DNA of 64,000 bases from Rhodovibrio salinarum DSM 9154 (GTDB lineage: Bacteria > Pseudomonadota > Alphaproteobacteria > Kiloniellales > Rhodovibrionaceae): positions 93,500-157,499 of the forward strand of contig NZ_KI911559.1 of NCBI RefSeq assembly GCF_000515255.1, read 5' to 3'. Positions within the stretch are counted from its first letter, which is position 1; each line of letters opens with the position of its first letter. Below, piece by piece: positions 53,100-62,311 of this stretch. Position numbers and translations under genes: made by a program. The notes beneath the pieces are model-generated. The model was not told the origin of the DNA and did not search any database. It was given only the letters and a program-made list of their open reading frames with translations.

Positions 53100-54113
53100 A
53101 TGATCAGGAAGCTTCTCACCACGACGGTCGCGCTCTGCGCGCTCGCCGCGACGGCGCACGCGCAGGACACTTACGACCTGAAGTTCCAAAGCAGCGACAA
53201 CTCCGGCACCGCCGCGTTCAAGATTCAGCAAGAATGGGCCAACAAGGTCGAGGAGATGTCGGACGGGCGCATCAAGATCGAGATGCTCCCCGTTGGTGCG
53301 ATCGTCGAATACAATGAGACTCTTGATGCCGTCGGCGCTGGCATTCTTGATGGCCACGTCACCGACAGCTCCTACTTCACCGGCAAGGATCCGGCGTTCG
53401 CCCTGATCGGCAACCCGGTTGGCGCCTATTCGAGCCCAGAAGAGCTGCGCGCCTTCTTCAACGAAGGCGGCGGCACCGAGCTCTACAACGAAATCCTCAA
53501 CCCCTACGGCGTTCAGTTCATCGGCCCCGCCGCACAGACCGCCGAAGCGGTCCCCTCGAAGAAGCCGATCGAAAACGTTGAGGACCTGAAAGGCGTCAAG
53601 ATGCGCGCGCCCGAGGGCATGGTGCAATCGGCATTCGCCGCGGCGGGCGCGTCGCCGGTAAACCTGCCGCAGTCGGAGGTGTTCACCGCGCTCGACAAGG
53701 GCGTGATCAGCGCCGCCGACGCCACGACGCTGGCCACCAACCATTCGATGGGTCTGCACGACGTGGCCAAGCACCCGATCTGGCCGGGCTTCCACTCGCT
53801 GCCGCTCAACGAGGTGTCGATTACCAAGAGCACCTGGGATTCGATGTCCGAGGAGGACCGGGAAATCCTCGATGAGTCGGTGGAATGGTATGCCAACACC
53901 CTCGCCGAGAAGATCCGTGCACGGGACCAGGAGGTCGCGGACGAACTCCGCAAGCGTGACGACGTCACCATTCACACTTGGTCGGAAGATGCGAAGAAGG
54001 AGTTCCGCCAGATCGCTCAGAAGCAGTGGAAGGACTATGCCGAGCGCTCGGAGAACGCGCAGAAGGTCTATGACGCCCTGACCTCCTATCTGAAGTCGCA
54101 GGATCTGCTCTAA
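53100..54113 (+). CDS. dctP: TRAP transporter periplasmic substrate-binding protein (second system)
   Basis: The ATG at 53100 (GGGAGG upstream) gives 337 residues with signal peptide MIRKLLTTTVALCALAATAHA-QD. DctP features include LKFQSSDNSGTAAFKIQQEWANKVEEMSDGRIKIEMLPVGAIV and LKGVKMRAPEGMVQSAFAAAGASPVNLPQSEVFTALDKGVISAAD, with the substrate-carboxylate Arg in KMRAP. The YNETLDAVGAGILDG segment suggests the alpha-keto-acid/ sugar-acid branch of DctP proteins. Expressed with dctQ and dctM downstream; ligand likely a sugar acid degraded by the FAH and SDR enzymes nearby. Confidence 0.92.
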   Translation: MIRKLLTTTVALCALAATAHAQDTYDLKFQSSDNSGTAAFKIQQEWANKVEEMSDGRIKIEMLPVGAIVEYNETLDAVGAGILDGHVTDSSYFTGKDPAFALIGNPVGAYSSPEELRAFFNEGGGTELYNEILNPYGVQFIGPAAQTAEAVPSKKPIENVEDLKGVKMRAPEGMVQSAFAAAGASPVNLPQSEVFTALDKGVISAADATTLATNHSMGLHDVAKHPIWPGFHSLPLNEVSITKSTWDSMSEEDREILDESVEWYANTLAEKIRARDQEVADELRKRDDVTIHTWSEDAKKEFRQIAQKQWKDYAERSENAQKVYDALTSYLKSQDLL

Positions 54114-54140
54114 GCTCTGTCCAGTAAGACGACAGAATCA

Positions 54141-54164
54141 GCCGGGCGGCGCTAGCCGCCCGGC
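54141..54164 (+). other. Intra-operon stem-loop between dctP and dctQ (second TRAP system)
   Basis: GCCGGGCGGC-GCTA-GCCGCCCGGC is a perfect 10-bp stem with a tetraloop, 27 bp after the dctP stop, without a U-tract. Same position and style as the structures at 13199 and 38524. Confidence 0.75.
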
Positions 54165-54185
54165 CCGCGACGGGGAAGGGATTTC

Positions 54186-54773
54186 ATGGAGACGTTTGAA
54201 AGCGGGCGCGACCAGTTCGGCGTGCCACAAGACCGCTTGTCAGCCGTCCTGGCACCGCTAGGGCGGCCTATCAGTATCATCTTCGTGCTCATCACCGTCT
54301 TCACCTTCTACGAAGTGGTGATGCGCTACGTGTTCAACTCGCCCACCTTCTGGGTGCACGAGACGACCACGGCGCTCGCCGCGTTCTGTTTCGCCTTCGG
54401 CGGCGCGTACTGCGTGGCGATCGACAAGCACATCCGCGTGGTCCTGATCTATGACGCGGTAAGCCCACACATCCGCCGCTGGCTTGACGTCGGGATCTCG
54501 TTCATCGGCTGCGCCGCCTGCGCGCTGATGTCCTGGGCCTGTTGGACCCTCGTGGCCAAGGCGTTCTGGATGCCCTCGGGCCAGTTCCGCATGGAGACGA
54601 GCGGCAGCGCCTGGAACCCGCCGACACCAGCGATTATCAAGGCGGTGCTGTTCGTCATGCTCTGCGCCATGACTGTGCAGTTCCTGCTGCAGGCGATCCG
54701 CCATATCCGCCGGGACCCGAACCAGGAAACCCACCACGGCGAGCCGAACGAGGGGGTTTTCGAGGATGCTTGA
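54186..54773 (+). CDS. dctQ: TRAP transporter small permease (DctQ, second system)
   Basis: A 195-residue membrane protein with GGAAGGGA before the ATG. Four membrane segments are visible, with the DctQ landmark SIIFVLITVFTFYEVVMRYVFNSPTFWVHETTTALAAFCFAFGGAYCV. It overlaps dctM by 8 bp. The C-terminus is polar (DPNQETHHGEPNEGVFEDA). Confidence 0.92.
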   Translation: METFESGRDQFGVPQDRLSAVLAPLGRPISIIFVLITVFTFYEVVMRYVFNSPTFWVHETTTALAAFCFAFGGAYCVAIDKHIRVVLIYDAVSPHIRRWLDVGISFIGCAACALMSWACWTLVAKAFWMPSGQFRMETSGSAWNPPTPAIIKAVLFVMLCAMTVQFLLQAIRHIRRDPNQETHHGEPNEGVFEDA

Positions 54774-56088
54774 ATTCCAGGCCCTCGGCATCGAGGCGGG
54801 CAGCCTCGTCATGTTCGCCATGCTGCTGGGGTTGCTCATCACCGGCATGCCGCTCGCCTTCGTGACCATCCTCGTGGCGCTGATCTTCGCGCTGGGCTGG
54901 TTCGGGCCGATGGCGGTGCCGATCGTCACGACGCGGATCTATTCTTTCATCACACAGTACGTCTTCGTCTCGGTGCCGATGTTCGTACTGATGGCATCGA
55001 TACTCGACCGATCAGGAATCGCACGCGACCTGTTCGACGCCATGCGCCTGGCGGCCGGACGGCTGCGCGGCGGCGTCGGCGTGCAGACATTGCTGGTGGC
55101 GGTCGTGCTCGCCGCGATGTCGGGCATCATCGGCGGCGAGATCGTGCTGCTCGGCCTGCTCGCGCTGCCGCAAATGCTGCGCCTCGGCTACGACCGGCGG
55201 CTGGCGATCGGCATCGTCTGTTCGGGCGGCGCGCTCGGCACCATGATCCCGCCCTCGATCGTGCTGATCATCTATGGGTTGTCGGCCAACGTCTCAATCA
55301 GCGAACTCTTTACCGCTTCGTTCGTCCCGGGGCTGATGCTGGCCTCGCTCTATACCGCCTACGTGCTGATCACCGGTTACCGTAACCCGGAGATGGCGCC
55401 CGTCCCCACCGACGAGGGCGAAGAAGATGTATCGCTCGCGCGCAAGCTTGCGCTGCTGAAGGGACTGATCCTGCCGCTGCTCGTGGTGGTGTTCGTGCTC
55501 GGGTCGATCTACGGCGGCATCGCCTCCGTGACCGAAGCTTCGGCGATCGGCGTGATCGGCGTGGTGCTGTCGACGATCATCCGGGGCGAGTTCAATTGGA
55601 AGATGATGTCCGACGCGGCGATGCAGACCCTGCGCACCTGCGGGATGATCGTCTGGATCGGTGTTGGCGCGACCGCCTTGATCGGCGTCTACAACCTGAT
55701 GGGCGGGATCGACTTCGTCGAACGCACGCTCACGGGCGTCTCCGACGAGCCGCTGGTGGTCCTGATCGTGATGATGCTCATCCTCGCGGTGCTGGGGATG
55801 TTCCTCGACTGGGTGGGCATCGCGCTTCTCACCATCCCGATCTTCGCGCCGATCGTGTCCTCGCTCGGCTACGACCTGATCTGGTTCGGCGTTCTGTTCG
55901 CGCTCAACATGCAGATCTCGTTCCTGTCGCCGCCCTTCGGGCCCGCGGCGTTCTACCTGAAGAGCGTGGCTCCATCGGATATCTCGCTTGGACTGATCTT
56001 CCGATCGCTCTTGCCCTTCATCGCGCTCCAGCTGCTCGCGCTGGTGCTGGTGATGAGCTTCCCGGAGCTGGCGCTCTGGTATAAATAA
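54766..56088 (+). CDS. dctM: TRAP transporter large permease (DctM, second system)
   Basis: A 440-residue integral membrane protein with about 12 segments. Landmarks: VFVSVPMFVLMASILDRSGIARDLFDAMRLAAGRLRGGVGVQTLL, LAAMSGIIGGEIVLLGLLALPQMLRLGYDRRLAIGIVCSGGALGTMIPPSIVLIIYG, and the C-terminal ISFLSPPFGPAAFYLKSVAP. It completes the dctPQM transporter. A long hairpin follows its stop. Confidence 0.93.
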   Translation: MLEFQALGIEAGSLVMFAMLLGLLITGMPLAFVTILVALIFALGWFGPMAVPIVTTRIYSFITQYVFVSVPMFVLMASILDRSGIARDLFDAMRLAAGRLRGGVGVQTLLVAVVLAAMSGIIGGEIVLLGLLALPQMLRLGYDRRLAIGIVCSGGALGTMIPPSIVLIIYGLSANVSISELFTASFVPGLMLASLYTAYVLITGYRNPEMAPVPTDEGEEDVSLARKLALLKGLILPLLVVVFVLGSIYGGIASVTEASAIGVIGVVLSTIIRGEFNWKMMSDAAMQTLRTCGMIVWIGVGATALIGVYNLMGGIDFVERTLTGVSDEPLVVLIVMMLILAVLGMFLDWVGIALLTIPIFAPIVSSLGYDLIWFGVLFALNMQISFLSPPFGPAAFYLKSVAPSDISLGLIFRSLLPFIALQLLALVLVMSFPELALWYK

Positions 56089-56123
56089 AAATAGGCCGGC
56101 GGCCCTCAGGGCCGCCGGCCTAT
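56083..56123. terminator. Bidirectional terminator between dctM and the FAH gene
   Basis: ATAGGCCGGCGGCCC (56091-56105) pairs perfectly with GGGCCGCCGGCCTAT (56109-56123), a 15-bp stem with a three-base loop. On the minus strand an A/U-rich tail (from 56083-56090, AAATAAAA on plus) follows, so it is a good terminator for the convergent FAH transcript and a strong barrier for dctM. Confidence 0.88.
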
Positions 56124-56149
56124 CGCTTCCGCACATCAGGGGCACGCCC

Positions 56150-56992
56150 TCAGGCGGCGACGACCCGCTGACGCTGGTTCCCCAGCTTCTCGACGCCAAG
56201 CTCCATGACGTCGCCCACGTTCAGGAACTGCTGGGGCCGCATGCCCTGGCCGACACCCGGCGGCGTGCCGGTCGAGATCACATCGCCCGGCTCCAGCGTC
56301 ATGAACTGAGAAATGTAGGAAATCAGGTGCGGCACGTTAAAGATCAGCGTGCTGGTCGCGCCTGTCTGCTTGCGCTCGCCGTTCACGTCGAGCCACATAT
56401 CAAGCTCGTGGGGATCGCCCACCTCGTCGCGCGTGACCAGCCACGGGCCGAGCGGGCCGAACGTGTCGTGGCTCTTACCCTTGGTCCATTGGCCCTGGCG
56501 TTCCTGCTGGAAGCCGCGCTCCGAGACGTCGTTCATGACGGCGAAGCCGGCGACGTGGTTCATCGCGTCCGCCTCGGAGACGTATTTCGCCCGGGTGCCG
56601 ATGACGATGGCGAGCTCGACCTCCCAGTCCATCTTCTCCGAGCCGCGCGGCTTCTCGACGTCGTCATTCGGCCCGCAGAGCGCCGAGACGGCCTTCATGA
56701 AGATGATCGGCTCGCTCGGTTCCGCCATATTGCTCTCGGCAGCGTGATCCGAGTAGTTGAGGCCGATGCAGGCGATCTTGCGAACCCCGCCGACGCAGGG
56801 GCCGAAGCGGGGCGCCCCCTCGACAGCCGTCAGCGACGCCGGGTCGATACCGCGCAAGCGATCGAGTCCGGCATCCGAAAGCGTGTCGCCGGCAATGTCG
56901 TCGACATGGCCGCTGAGGTCGCGGAGCGTGCCCTGGTTATCAACCAGACCCGGCTTCTCCGCGCCCTTCGGGCCGTAGCGCACGAGTTTCAT
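56150..56992 (-). CDS. Fumarylacetoacetate hydrolase family protein, probable 2,4-diketo-3-deoxy sugar-acid hydrolase
   Basis: A 280-residue FAH-fold enzyme with GGGGAAAG before the ATG. Core features are KIACIGLNYSDHAAESN (near 71-87), the metal-site carboxylates in MDWEVELAIVIGTRA (near 119-133) and MNDVSERGFQQERQGQW, plus DVISTGTPPGVGQGM. This branch includes ureidoglycolate-lyase-like proteins and the hydrolases (LRA6 type) that split 2,4-diketo-3-deoxy-L-rhamnonate or -fuconate into pyruvate and L-lactate. The SDR gene 20 bp upstream in the same operon would make such a diketo acid, supporting this reading. Confidence 0.85.
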   Translation of the reverse strand: MKLVRYGPKGAEKPGLVDNQGTLRDLSGHVDDIAGDTLSDAGLDRLRGIDPASLTAVEGAPRFGPCVGGVRKIACIGLNYSDHAAESNMAEPSEPIIFMKAVSALCGPNDDVEKPRGSEKMDWEVELAIVIGTRAKYVSEADAMNHVAGFAVMNDVSERGFQQERQGQWTKGKSHDTFGPLGPWLVTRDEVGDPHELDMWLDVNGERKQTGATSTLIFNVPHLISYISQFMTLEPGDVISTGTPPGVGQGMRPQQFLNVGDVMELGVEKLGNQRQRVVAA

Positions 56993-57012
56993 ATGTCTTT
57001 CCCCATTTGCAA

Positions 57013-57756
<744 letters not shown>

Positions 57757-57790
57757 CGGCGTTTTCCTCCGACGTGCTGGCCGCGCTCAG

Positions 57791-57813
57791 AACCGGCGCG
57801 GTATGCGCCGGTT
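57791..57813. other. Hairpin in the leader of the SDR-FAH operon
   Basis: AACCGGCGC and GCGCCGGTT form a perfect 9-bp stem with a five-base loop, between the operator at 57838 and the SDR ribosome site. It could end transcripts from the upstream gntR gene or shape the 5' leader; no U-tract on either side. Confidence 0.45.
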
Positions 57814-57837
57814 CTCGCATATCCCGGGCGCAGAAAC

Positions 57838-57849
57838 AATGTATACATT
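57838..57849. promoter_or_regulatory. FCD/GntR-type operator (AATGTATACATT) before the SDR-FAH operon
   Basis: A perfect 12-base palindrome, identical to 59674-59685 including flanks (CAATGTATACATTA). The FCD-GntR gene next to both sites is the natural candidate to bind them. Confidence 0.75.
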
Positions 57850-57881
57850 ACGGGGTCCTCGGCCCAAGAACCGGCCTCTTC

Positions 57882-58646
57882 TCAGGCTGTGCCCCCATGC
57901 GCCTCGGACGGCCGACTCCTCAGGAGTTCCAGGGTCTGGGCGTCGGCGCGCTCGCGGTGCCCCCGCATCAGCCGCTCCGCTTCGGCTTCGTCACCCGCAC
58001 AAATCGCCTCGAAGATGGCGCGGTGCTCAGCATCGGAGCGGGTGGGGCGGGACCTCAGAGGCACGATCGCGAGCCGGGCACGATACTGTTGATCCCAATA
58101 GAGGCGCAGGGTCGATTGCAGACGCGGATTGCCGGAGGCCGCAGCGATGGCCGAGTGAAACGCGTCGTCGAGACGGGACCAATACTCGATCTGATCACGC
58201 CGGGTCGCCTGCTCCATGGCATCGAGCAGGCCGCGCATGCGCGTCACCGTCTCCGGCGCGAGTCCCCGCAACGCCGCCAACCCGGCAGCGCGCACCTCGA
58301 GCGCGGAGAATACCTCGTAGATCTCGGCAAGGTCGTCGAGCGAGAGCGCGCGCACGGTGATGCCATGGCGCGGCCGGATGGTAACCAGCCCCTCCTTCTC
58401 GAGCCGGATCGCCGCCTCGCGGATCGGGGTTCGGCTCATCGAGAGCAGCGCGGCGAGTTCGGTCTCCAGCAACGTGGTGCCAGGGGCCAGCCCGCCTTCG
58501 AGGATACGGTAGCGCATGTCCCGGTAGGCGCGCTCGCGCGCCGGCAAGGCCGGGTCGGTATCGCGGCTCGGCCGGGCGCGCGCGCTCTCGGGAACGGGAT
58601 CGCCGGCCAGGCTGTCGTCGCTGCCGTCCGACGCCTTATCGCTCAT
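57882..58646 (-). CDS. GntR-family (FadR/FCD) regulator
   Basis: A 254-residue FCD-type GntR protein with a polar 40-residue N-terminal extension (SDKASDGSDDSLAGDPVPESARARPS). The winged helix is MRYRILEGGLAPGTTLLETELAALLSMSRTPIREAAIRLEKEGLVTIRPRHG; the FCD domain contains LDDAFHSAIAAASGNPRLQSTL and SDAEHRAIFEAICAGD. Its start overlaps the end of the dehydrogenase gene by 11 bp, so both are co-transcribed. Two identical palindromes lie before this transcript and before the SDR-FAH transcript, implying autoregulation and control of the pathway. Confidence 0.9.
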   Translation of the reverse strand: MSDKASDGSDDSLAGDPVPESARARPSRDTDPALPARERAYRDMRYRILEGGLAPGTTLLETELAALLSMSRTPIREAAIRLEKEGLVTIRPRHGITVRALSLDDLAEIYEVFSALEVRAAGLAALRGLAPETVTRMRGLLDAMEQATRRDQIEYWSRLDDAFHSAIAAASGNPRLQSTLRLYWDQQYRARLAIVPLRSRPTRSDAEHRAIFEAICAGDEAEAERLMRGHRERADAQTLELLRSRPSEAHGGTA

Positions 58647-59526
58647 CGCGTCCGATGCCGTTCATCTGCTGGACGAAATCGTAGAGCGTCGGCAGGTAGT
58701 CCGCGCCGCGCCCCTGCGCATCGGCGGCCGCAAAGCCGTTCTTGACCGCCGACGAGACATGGCTGGCGATCCCGCTTTCATTGGCGAGCGACACCAGGTA
58801 GCGCATGTCCTTGTGGGCGTTGGTCAGGGCGAAGCGATGCGCCTCCGGGTCGCCGCCGACCACATAGGCCATGAACGTCTGGTAGAAACCGCAGTCCATC
58901 CGCCCGCCCGAGATCACCTCGTGGAAGGTCGCGGCATCGACGCCGTTCTTCGCGCCAATCGCCAGCGCCTCGGAATACAGCGTGGCGTAACCGAGCGAGA
59001 GGAAATTGTTGAGCAGCTTCATCGTATGCCCGGCGCCGACCTCCCCGACATGGAGGATGCGGCCGGCCCAGCAGTCGATCACCGGGCGCACGCGGGCGAA
59101 ATCGGCCTCGCTCCCGCCGACCATGCAGTCGAGCGTGCCCGCCCAGGCCTCCTTCGGCGTCCGGCTGAGCGGCGCGTCGAGGAAGGCGACGCCAACCTCC
59201 TGGCAGCGCGCGGCGAGCTGACGGGTGGAAACCGGGTTCGAGGTCGAGCAATCCACCACGGTCCCCTGGAACCCGCTTCCCAACAGCGTTTCGATCGTGG
59301 CTTCCACCTGCGGGCTGCCGGGCAGGCAGAGGAACACGAGGTCGGCGGCTGTTGCCAGGGCGGCCACGTCCGCAGCTTCTTCGGCGCCCCGGCTCGTCAG
59401 GTCCTCGACCGGCGTCCGGTTGCGATGGCCGAGCACGCTCAGGGAATAGCCCGCCTCAACGATGTTCTTCGCCATACCGTGGCCCATCAGGCCAACGCCG
59501 ACGAAGCCGACCCTCAAATCTGCCAT
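58636..59526 (-). CDS. 3-hydroxyisobutyrate/tartronate-semialdehyde-type NAD-binding dehydrogenase
   Basis: A 296-residue beta-hydroxyacid dehydrogenase with GGGGAGA before the ATG. The NAD motif LRVGFVGVGLMGHGMAKNIVEAGY is at residues 4-27. The substrate segment is CSTSNPVSTRQLA near 112-124, and catalytic Lys is in GAGHTMKLLNNFLSLGYATLYSEAL near 165-189. It interconverts a beta-hydroxyacid and its semialdehyde; MmsB, GarR and L-threonate dehydrogenase share this layout. First gene of an operon with gntR, next to a sugar-acid-type pathway, so an acid of that pathway is a plausible substrate. Confidence 0.87.
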   Translation of the reverse strand: MADLRVGFVGVGLMGHGMAKNIVEAGYSLSVLGHRNRTPVEDLTSRGAEEAADVAALATAADLVFLCLPGSPQVEATIETLLGSGFQGTVVDCSTSNPVSTRQLAARCQEVGVAFLDAPLSRTPKEAWAGTLDCMVGGSEADFARVRPVIDCWAGRILHVGEVGAGHTMKLLNNFLSLGYATLYSEALAIGAKNGVDAATFHEVISGGRMDCGFYQTFMAYVVGGDPEAHRFALTNAHKDMRYLVSLANESGIASHVSSAVKNGFAAADAQGRGADYLPTLYDFVQQMNGIGRDER

Positions 59527-59859
59527 TACTAAAGTCTCCCCATCATACAGGACGCGGGCATCGAAAGCTTGAAGAGCGATACCCCGTCCTGCGCCTTGGC
59601 ACCCGACAACGCGCCCAAAGTCAAATCAGGCCCGCGGGCCGAGCCCGGCTCTTTTTGATCAACGGCTCGGGACAATGTATACATTATGACTGCGCCACAA
59701 CAAAGGCAATGACGCATGCCTGCGCCCCGCGCCACAGCGGGGTATGCTCTTTGTGCGCACGCCGCCCCCGGGTGCCGCCGGCTGGACGACTCGTTTCGCA
59801 ACCGATCCGAATCACACTACGCCGCTACGGGCCAGCCCGGCAGCCCCCAGCAAGAAAGC
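59527..59859. other. 333-bp intergenic region with promoter of the dehydrogenase-gntR operon
   Basis: It lies between the dehydrogenase start and the pabAB stop, both on the minus strand. It contains the AATGTATACATT operator. CCGAGCC (about 59638-59644) and GGCTCGG (59664-59670) can pair around the TTTTTGATC stretch. No protein-like ORF is seen. Confidence 0.4.
59674..59685. promoter_or_regulatory. FCD/GntR-type operator (AATGTATACATT) before the dehydrogenase-gntR operon
   Basis: Perfect palindrome identical to 57838-57849, about 150 bp upstream of the dehydrogenase start on the minus strand. Confidence 0.75.
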
Positions 59860-62028
59860 CTATTGGGTCTCTTCCGCCCCGCTATGCTCCGGCGGCGCAG
59901 CCCCATCGGCATCCCGGTAGCGCGCGCCCGGGAAGGCCTGACCCGTCAGACGGCTGAGCGGGCTCGTCTTCACAGCCATCTCTTCGTATTCCTCTTCGGG
60001 GTCCGAAAGAGCGACGATCGCCCCGCCGACACCGTACTGCACGCCGTCCGGACGCATGACCAGGGTGCGAATGACGATGCTCAGATCGACCGCGCCGTTG
60101 AGCGAGAAGTAGCCGAGCGCACCTGAGTAGATTCCGCGCGGCCCGTCCTCCAGCGCGTCGATGATGGCCATCGTGCGGATCTTCGGCGCACCGGTCATCG
60201 ACCCGCCCGGGAAGGCCGCCCGCACGCAATCCACCGGGCTGACGTCACGTCGCAAGCGCGCGGCAACGGTGCTGACTAACTGGTGCACCGTGGCATAGGT
60301 CTCGACATCGAAGATCTTGTCGACCCGGACGCTGCCCACCTCGGCGCAAACGCCCAGGTCGTTGCGCAGGAGATCCACGATCATCAGGTTCTCCGACCGG
60401 TCTTTCTCGCAAGTCGCGAGCTCCTCCCGGATGCGCCGATCCTCTGCTTCGTCGCAGCCCCGCCGCCGGGTCCCCTTGATCGGCTTCGCCTCGATCTGGC
60501 CTGCAGACGTAATGCTCAGGAAGCGTTCGGGAGAGCTGCTGAGTACCGCAAGGTCGCCGAACCGCAGATAAGCCGCGAACGGCGCCGGGCTGATCCGCCG
60601 TAGCTCGCGGTAGGTGGCGAGCGGCGGCATGCGGCCCGACGCGGACAGCATGTTGGTCAGGCAGACCTCGTAGCTCTCCCCCGCGGCGATCGCGTCGAGA
60701 CTTTTCCGGATCCGCCGCAGATAGGCGTCGCGGTCGTGGCGGAGCTGCAAGGGACCCAGGGACTGACCGGCCTCGGTCCCTGATGACGGCGTCGGAGCGA
60801 CCTCGCGCAGCGCCTCGGCGACGGCTTCCATCCAGGTCTCGGCCGCGCCGTCGTCCCCCTCTCCCGGTTCCAGGGCCATGACCCAGACCTCCCCTCGGGC
60901 ATGGTCGAAGGCCAGCCCCCGGTCGGCGAACAGCAGGCCCGCGTCGGGGTCCGGCGCGGCGTGCGCGTCCGCGCCGCCACACTCGGCTTTCAATTCGTAC
61001 CCCAGATACCCCACCCACCCGAGCGCGAAGCCGAACGGCAGATCGGGTGCCGCCACGGAGTTCCGCGCCATCTCGGCCTTGAGCCAGTCGAAGAGTCCCT
61101 CCTTGAGCACCGTTCGCCCGGCATGGGTCTCGACAACGACGGTGCCGGCACGCACGTCGGCAAAAGCCCGGCGGGCATAAGGTCCACGGCCATTGCCCAT
61201 AAACGAAAACCGGCTGAGCGCAGGAGCTCCCCCACTGCTGTCGAGCCAAAATGCCGTGTCCGATTGAGCGAACAACGCCTCGAACAGCTGTTCGGCCGGA
61301 GCGCGCTGCGCCACCACCCGGGTGCGCAGACGCCAAATCGGCGCCCTGCTACTCTGGCCCTCAGCATCACCCTCCGGCCCGGGGTCGGTGAAGCCGGGGC
61401 AAGCCCCCGCGGAATCTGGGTAAGGTGCCCCGACAGCCACCGTCCGGCCCCGACGCGCGTGCCTCTCGGTGCTGATACGCTGGAAGTTCTGGATCAGTCT
61501 CCGGCCGTACTGGGTGCAAATTGATTCGGGGTGGAACTGAACGCCCCATTGAGGACGCTCCCGGTGCGCCACCGCCATCAGAACGTCGTCCGATGTGCGC
61601 GCCAGCACCTCGATCGACCCGGGCAACGCCTCGGCGATCAGCGAGTGATAGCGCACCACCTCGAAGGGGCTGGGAATCCCGGCGAACAGCGGCGAGCGCA
61701 CGGCCGACAGCCGCCCATGCATCAGCGTCGGCGCCGACACCACCTTGGCCCCGGCCACGGAGCAGATGCCCTGGTGGCCCAGACACACCCCCAGGACCGG
61801 CCGCTCACCGGCGTCCAGGATCGGGCCGGAGAGGCCGAAATCCGACGGCACGTCGGGCCGCCCGGGCCCCGGAGAGATCACAACAGCGTCGAATTGCGGC
61901 ACGTCTTCGACCCGGAAGATCGGATCGTCGTTACGCACCACGACTGGGGGCCGACCAACCGTTTGGGCGATCAACTGGTAGAGGTTGTAGGTGAAGGAAT
62001 CGTAGTTATCGACGAGCAGGACACGCAT
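59860..62028 (-). CDS. pabAB: Fused aminodeoxychorismate synthase (PabA-PabB)
   Basis: From the ATG at 62026-62028 (AGAGGAA upstream) it has 722 residues. The N-terminal glutamine amidotransferase (1-185) has nucleophile Cys82 in GVCLGHQG and His166/Glu168 in QFHPES. The C-terminal chorismate-binding domain (about 235-700) contains GESYEVCLTN, AKPIKGTRRRG with Lys518, and FPGGSMTGAPKIRTM. PIKGT (with Lys) distinguishes PabB from anthranilate synthase (PIAGT), and the amidotransferase-first order also fits PabAB, not TrpEG. It makes 4-amino-4-deoxychorismate for folate. The lyase PabC is not fused or adjacent. Confidence 0.92.
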   Translation of the reverse strand: MRVLLVDNYDSFTYNLYQLIAQTVGRPPVVVRNDDPIFRVEDVPQFDAVVISPGPGRPDVPSDFGLSGPILDAGERPVLGVCLGHQGICSVAGAKVVSAPTLMHGRLSAVRSPLFAGIPSPFEVVRYHSLIAEALPGSIEVLARTSDDVLMAVAHRERPQWGVQFHPESICTQYGRRLIQNFQRISTERHARRGRTVAVGAPYPDSAGACPGFTDPGPEGDAEGQSSRAPIWRLRTRVVAQRAPAEQLFEALFAQSDTAFWLDSSGGAPALSRFSFMGNGRGPYARRAFADVRAGTVVVETHAGRTVLKEGLFDWLKAEMARNSVAAPDLPFGFALGWVGYLGYELKAECGGADAHAAPDPDAGLLFADRGLAFDHARGEVWVMALEPGEGDDGAAETWMEAVAEALREVAPTPSSGTEAGQSLGPLQLRHDRDAYLRRIRKSLDAIAAGESYEVCLTNMLSASGRMPPLATYRELRRISPAPFAAYLRFGDLAVLSSSPERFLSITSAGQIEAKPIKGTRRRGCDEAEDRRIREELATCEKDRSENLMIVDLLRNDLGVCAEVGSVRVDKIFDVETYATVHQLVSTVAARLRRDVSPVDCVRAAFPGGSMTGAPKIRTMAIIDALEDGPRGIYSGALGYFSLNGAVDLSIVIRTLVMRPDGVQYGVGGAIVALSDPEEEYEEMAVKTSPLSRLTGQAFPGARYRDADGAAPPEHSGAEETQ

Positions 62029-62311
62029 AACGAGTTCCTCTGGACCAGCAGCAGCCGCCGACCACGGCGGTTGCACCCGCCCGGGATGTGAGGCGCGCCG
62101 CCGTGAGCCTGGCCGGATATCCGTCCGAAGTGGATGGGGAGACCGCACGGATCGACGGTGGTGCACCACCCGTCAAGGCACCATCCCCCGTAGAGCAAAC
62201 AGCTCCCAGGTCTGTTCGAAATAGCTGTCCTGCACGTCGGCAGACGCGTCAATCGCGCGGCCCAGCATGGCGTCTTCGAGGGGCCGAAGACGAGGGCGTT
62301 TACCAGAAGAG
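62029..62311. other. Intergenic region upstream of pabAB with a 14-bp palindrome
   Basis: 283 bp between the beta-lactamase stop and pabAB start, both on the minus strand, so it holds the pabAB promoter. GGTGGTGCACCACC (62157-62170) is a perfect palindrome of operator style. GGATATCC lies near 62115. No small gene or recognised riboswitch was found. Confidence 0.4.

Noticed and set aside
59860..62028. Anthranilate synthase TrpEG
   Set aside because: Amidotransferase is N-terminal and the motif is PIKGT rather than PIAGT, which identifies aminodeoxychorismate synthase.
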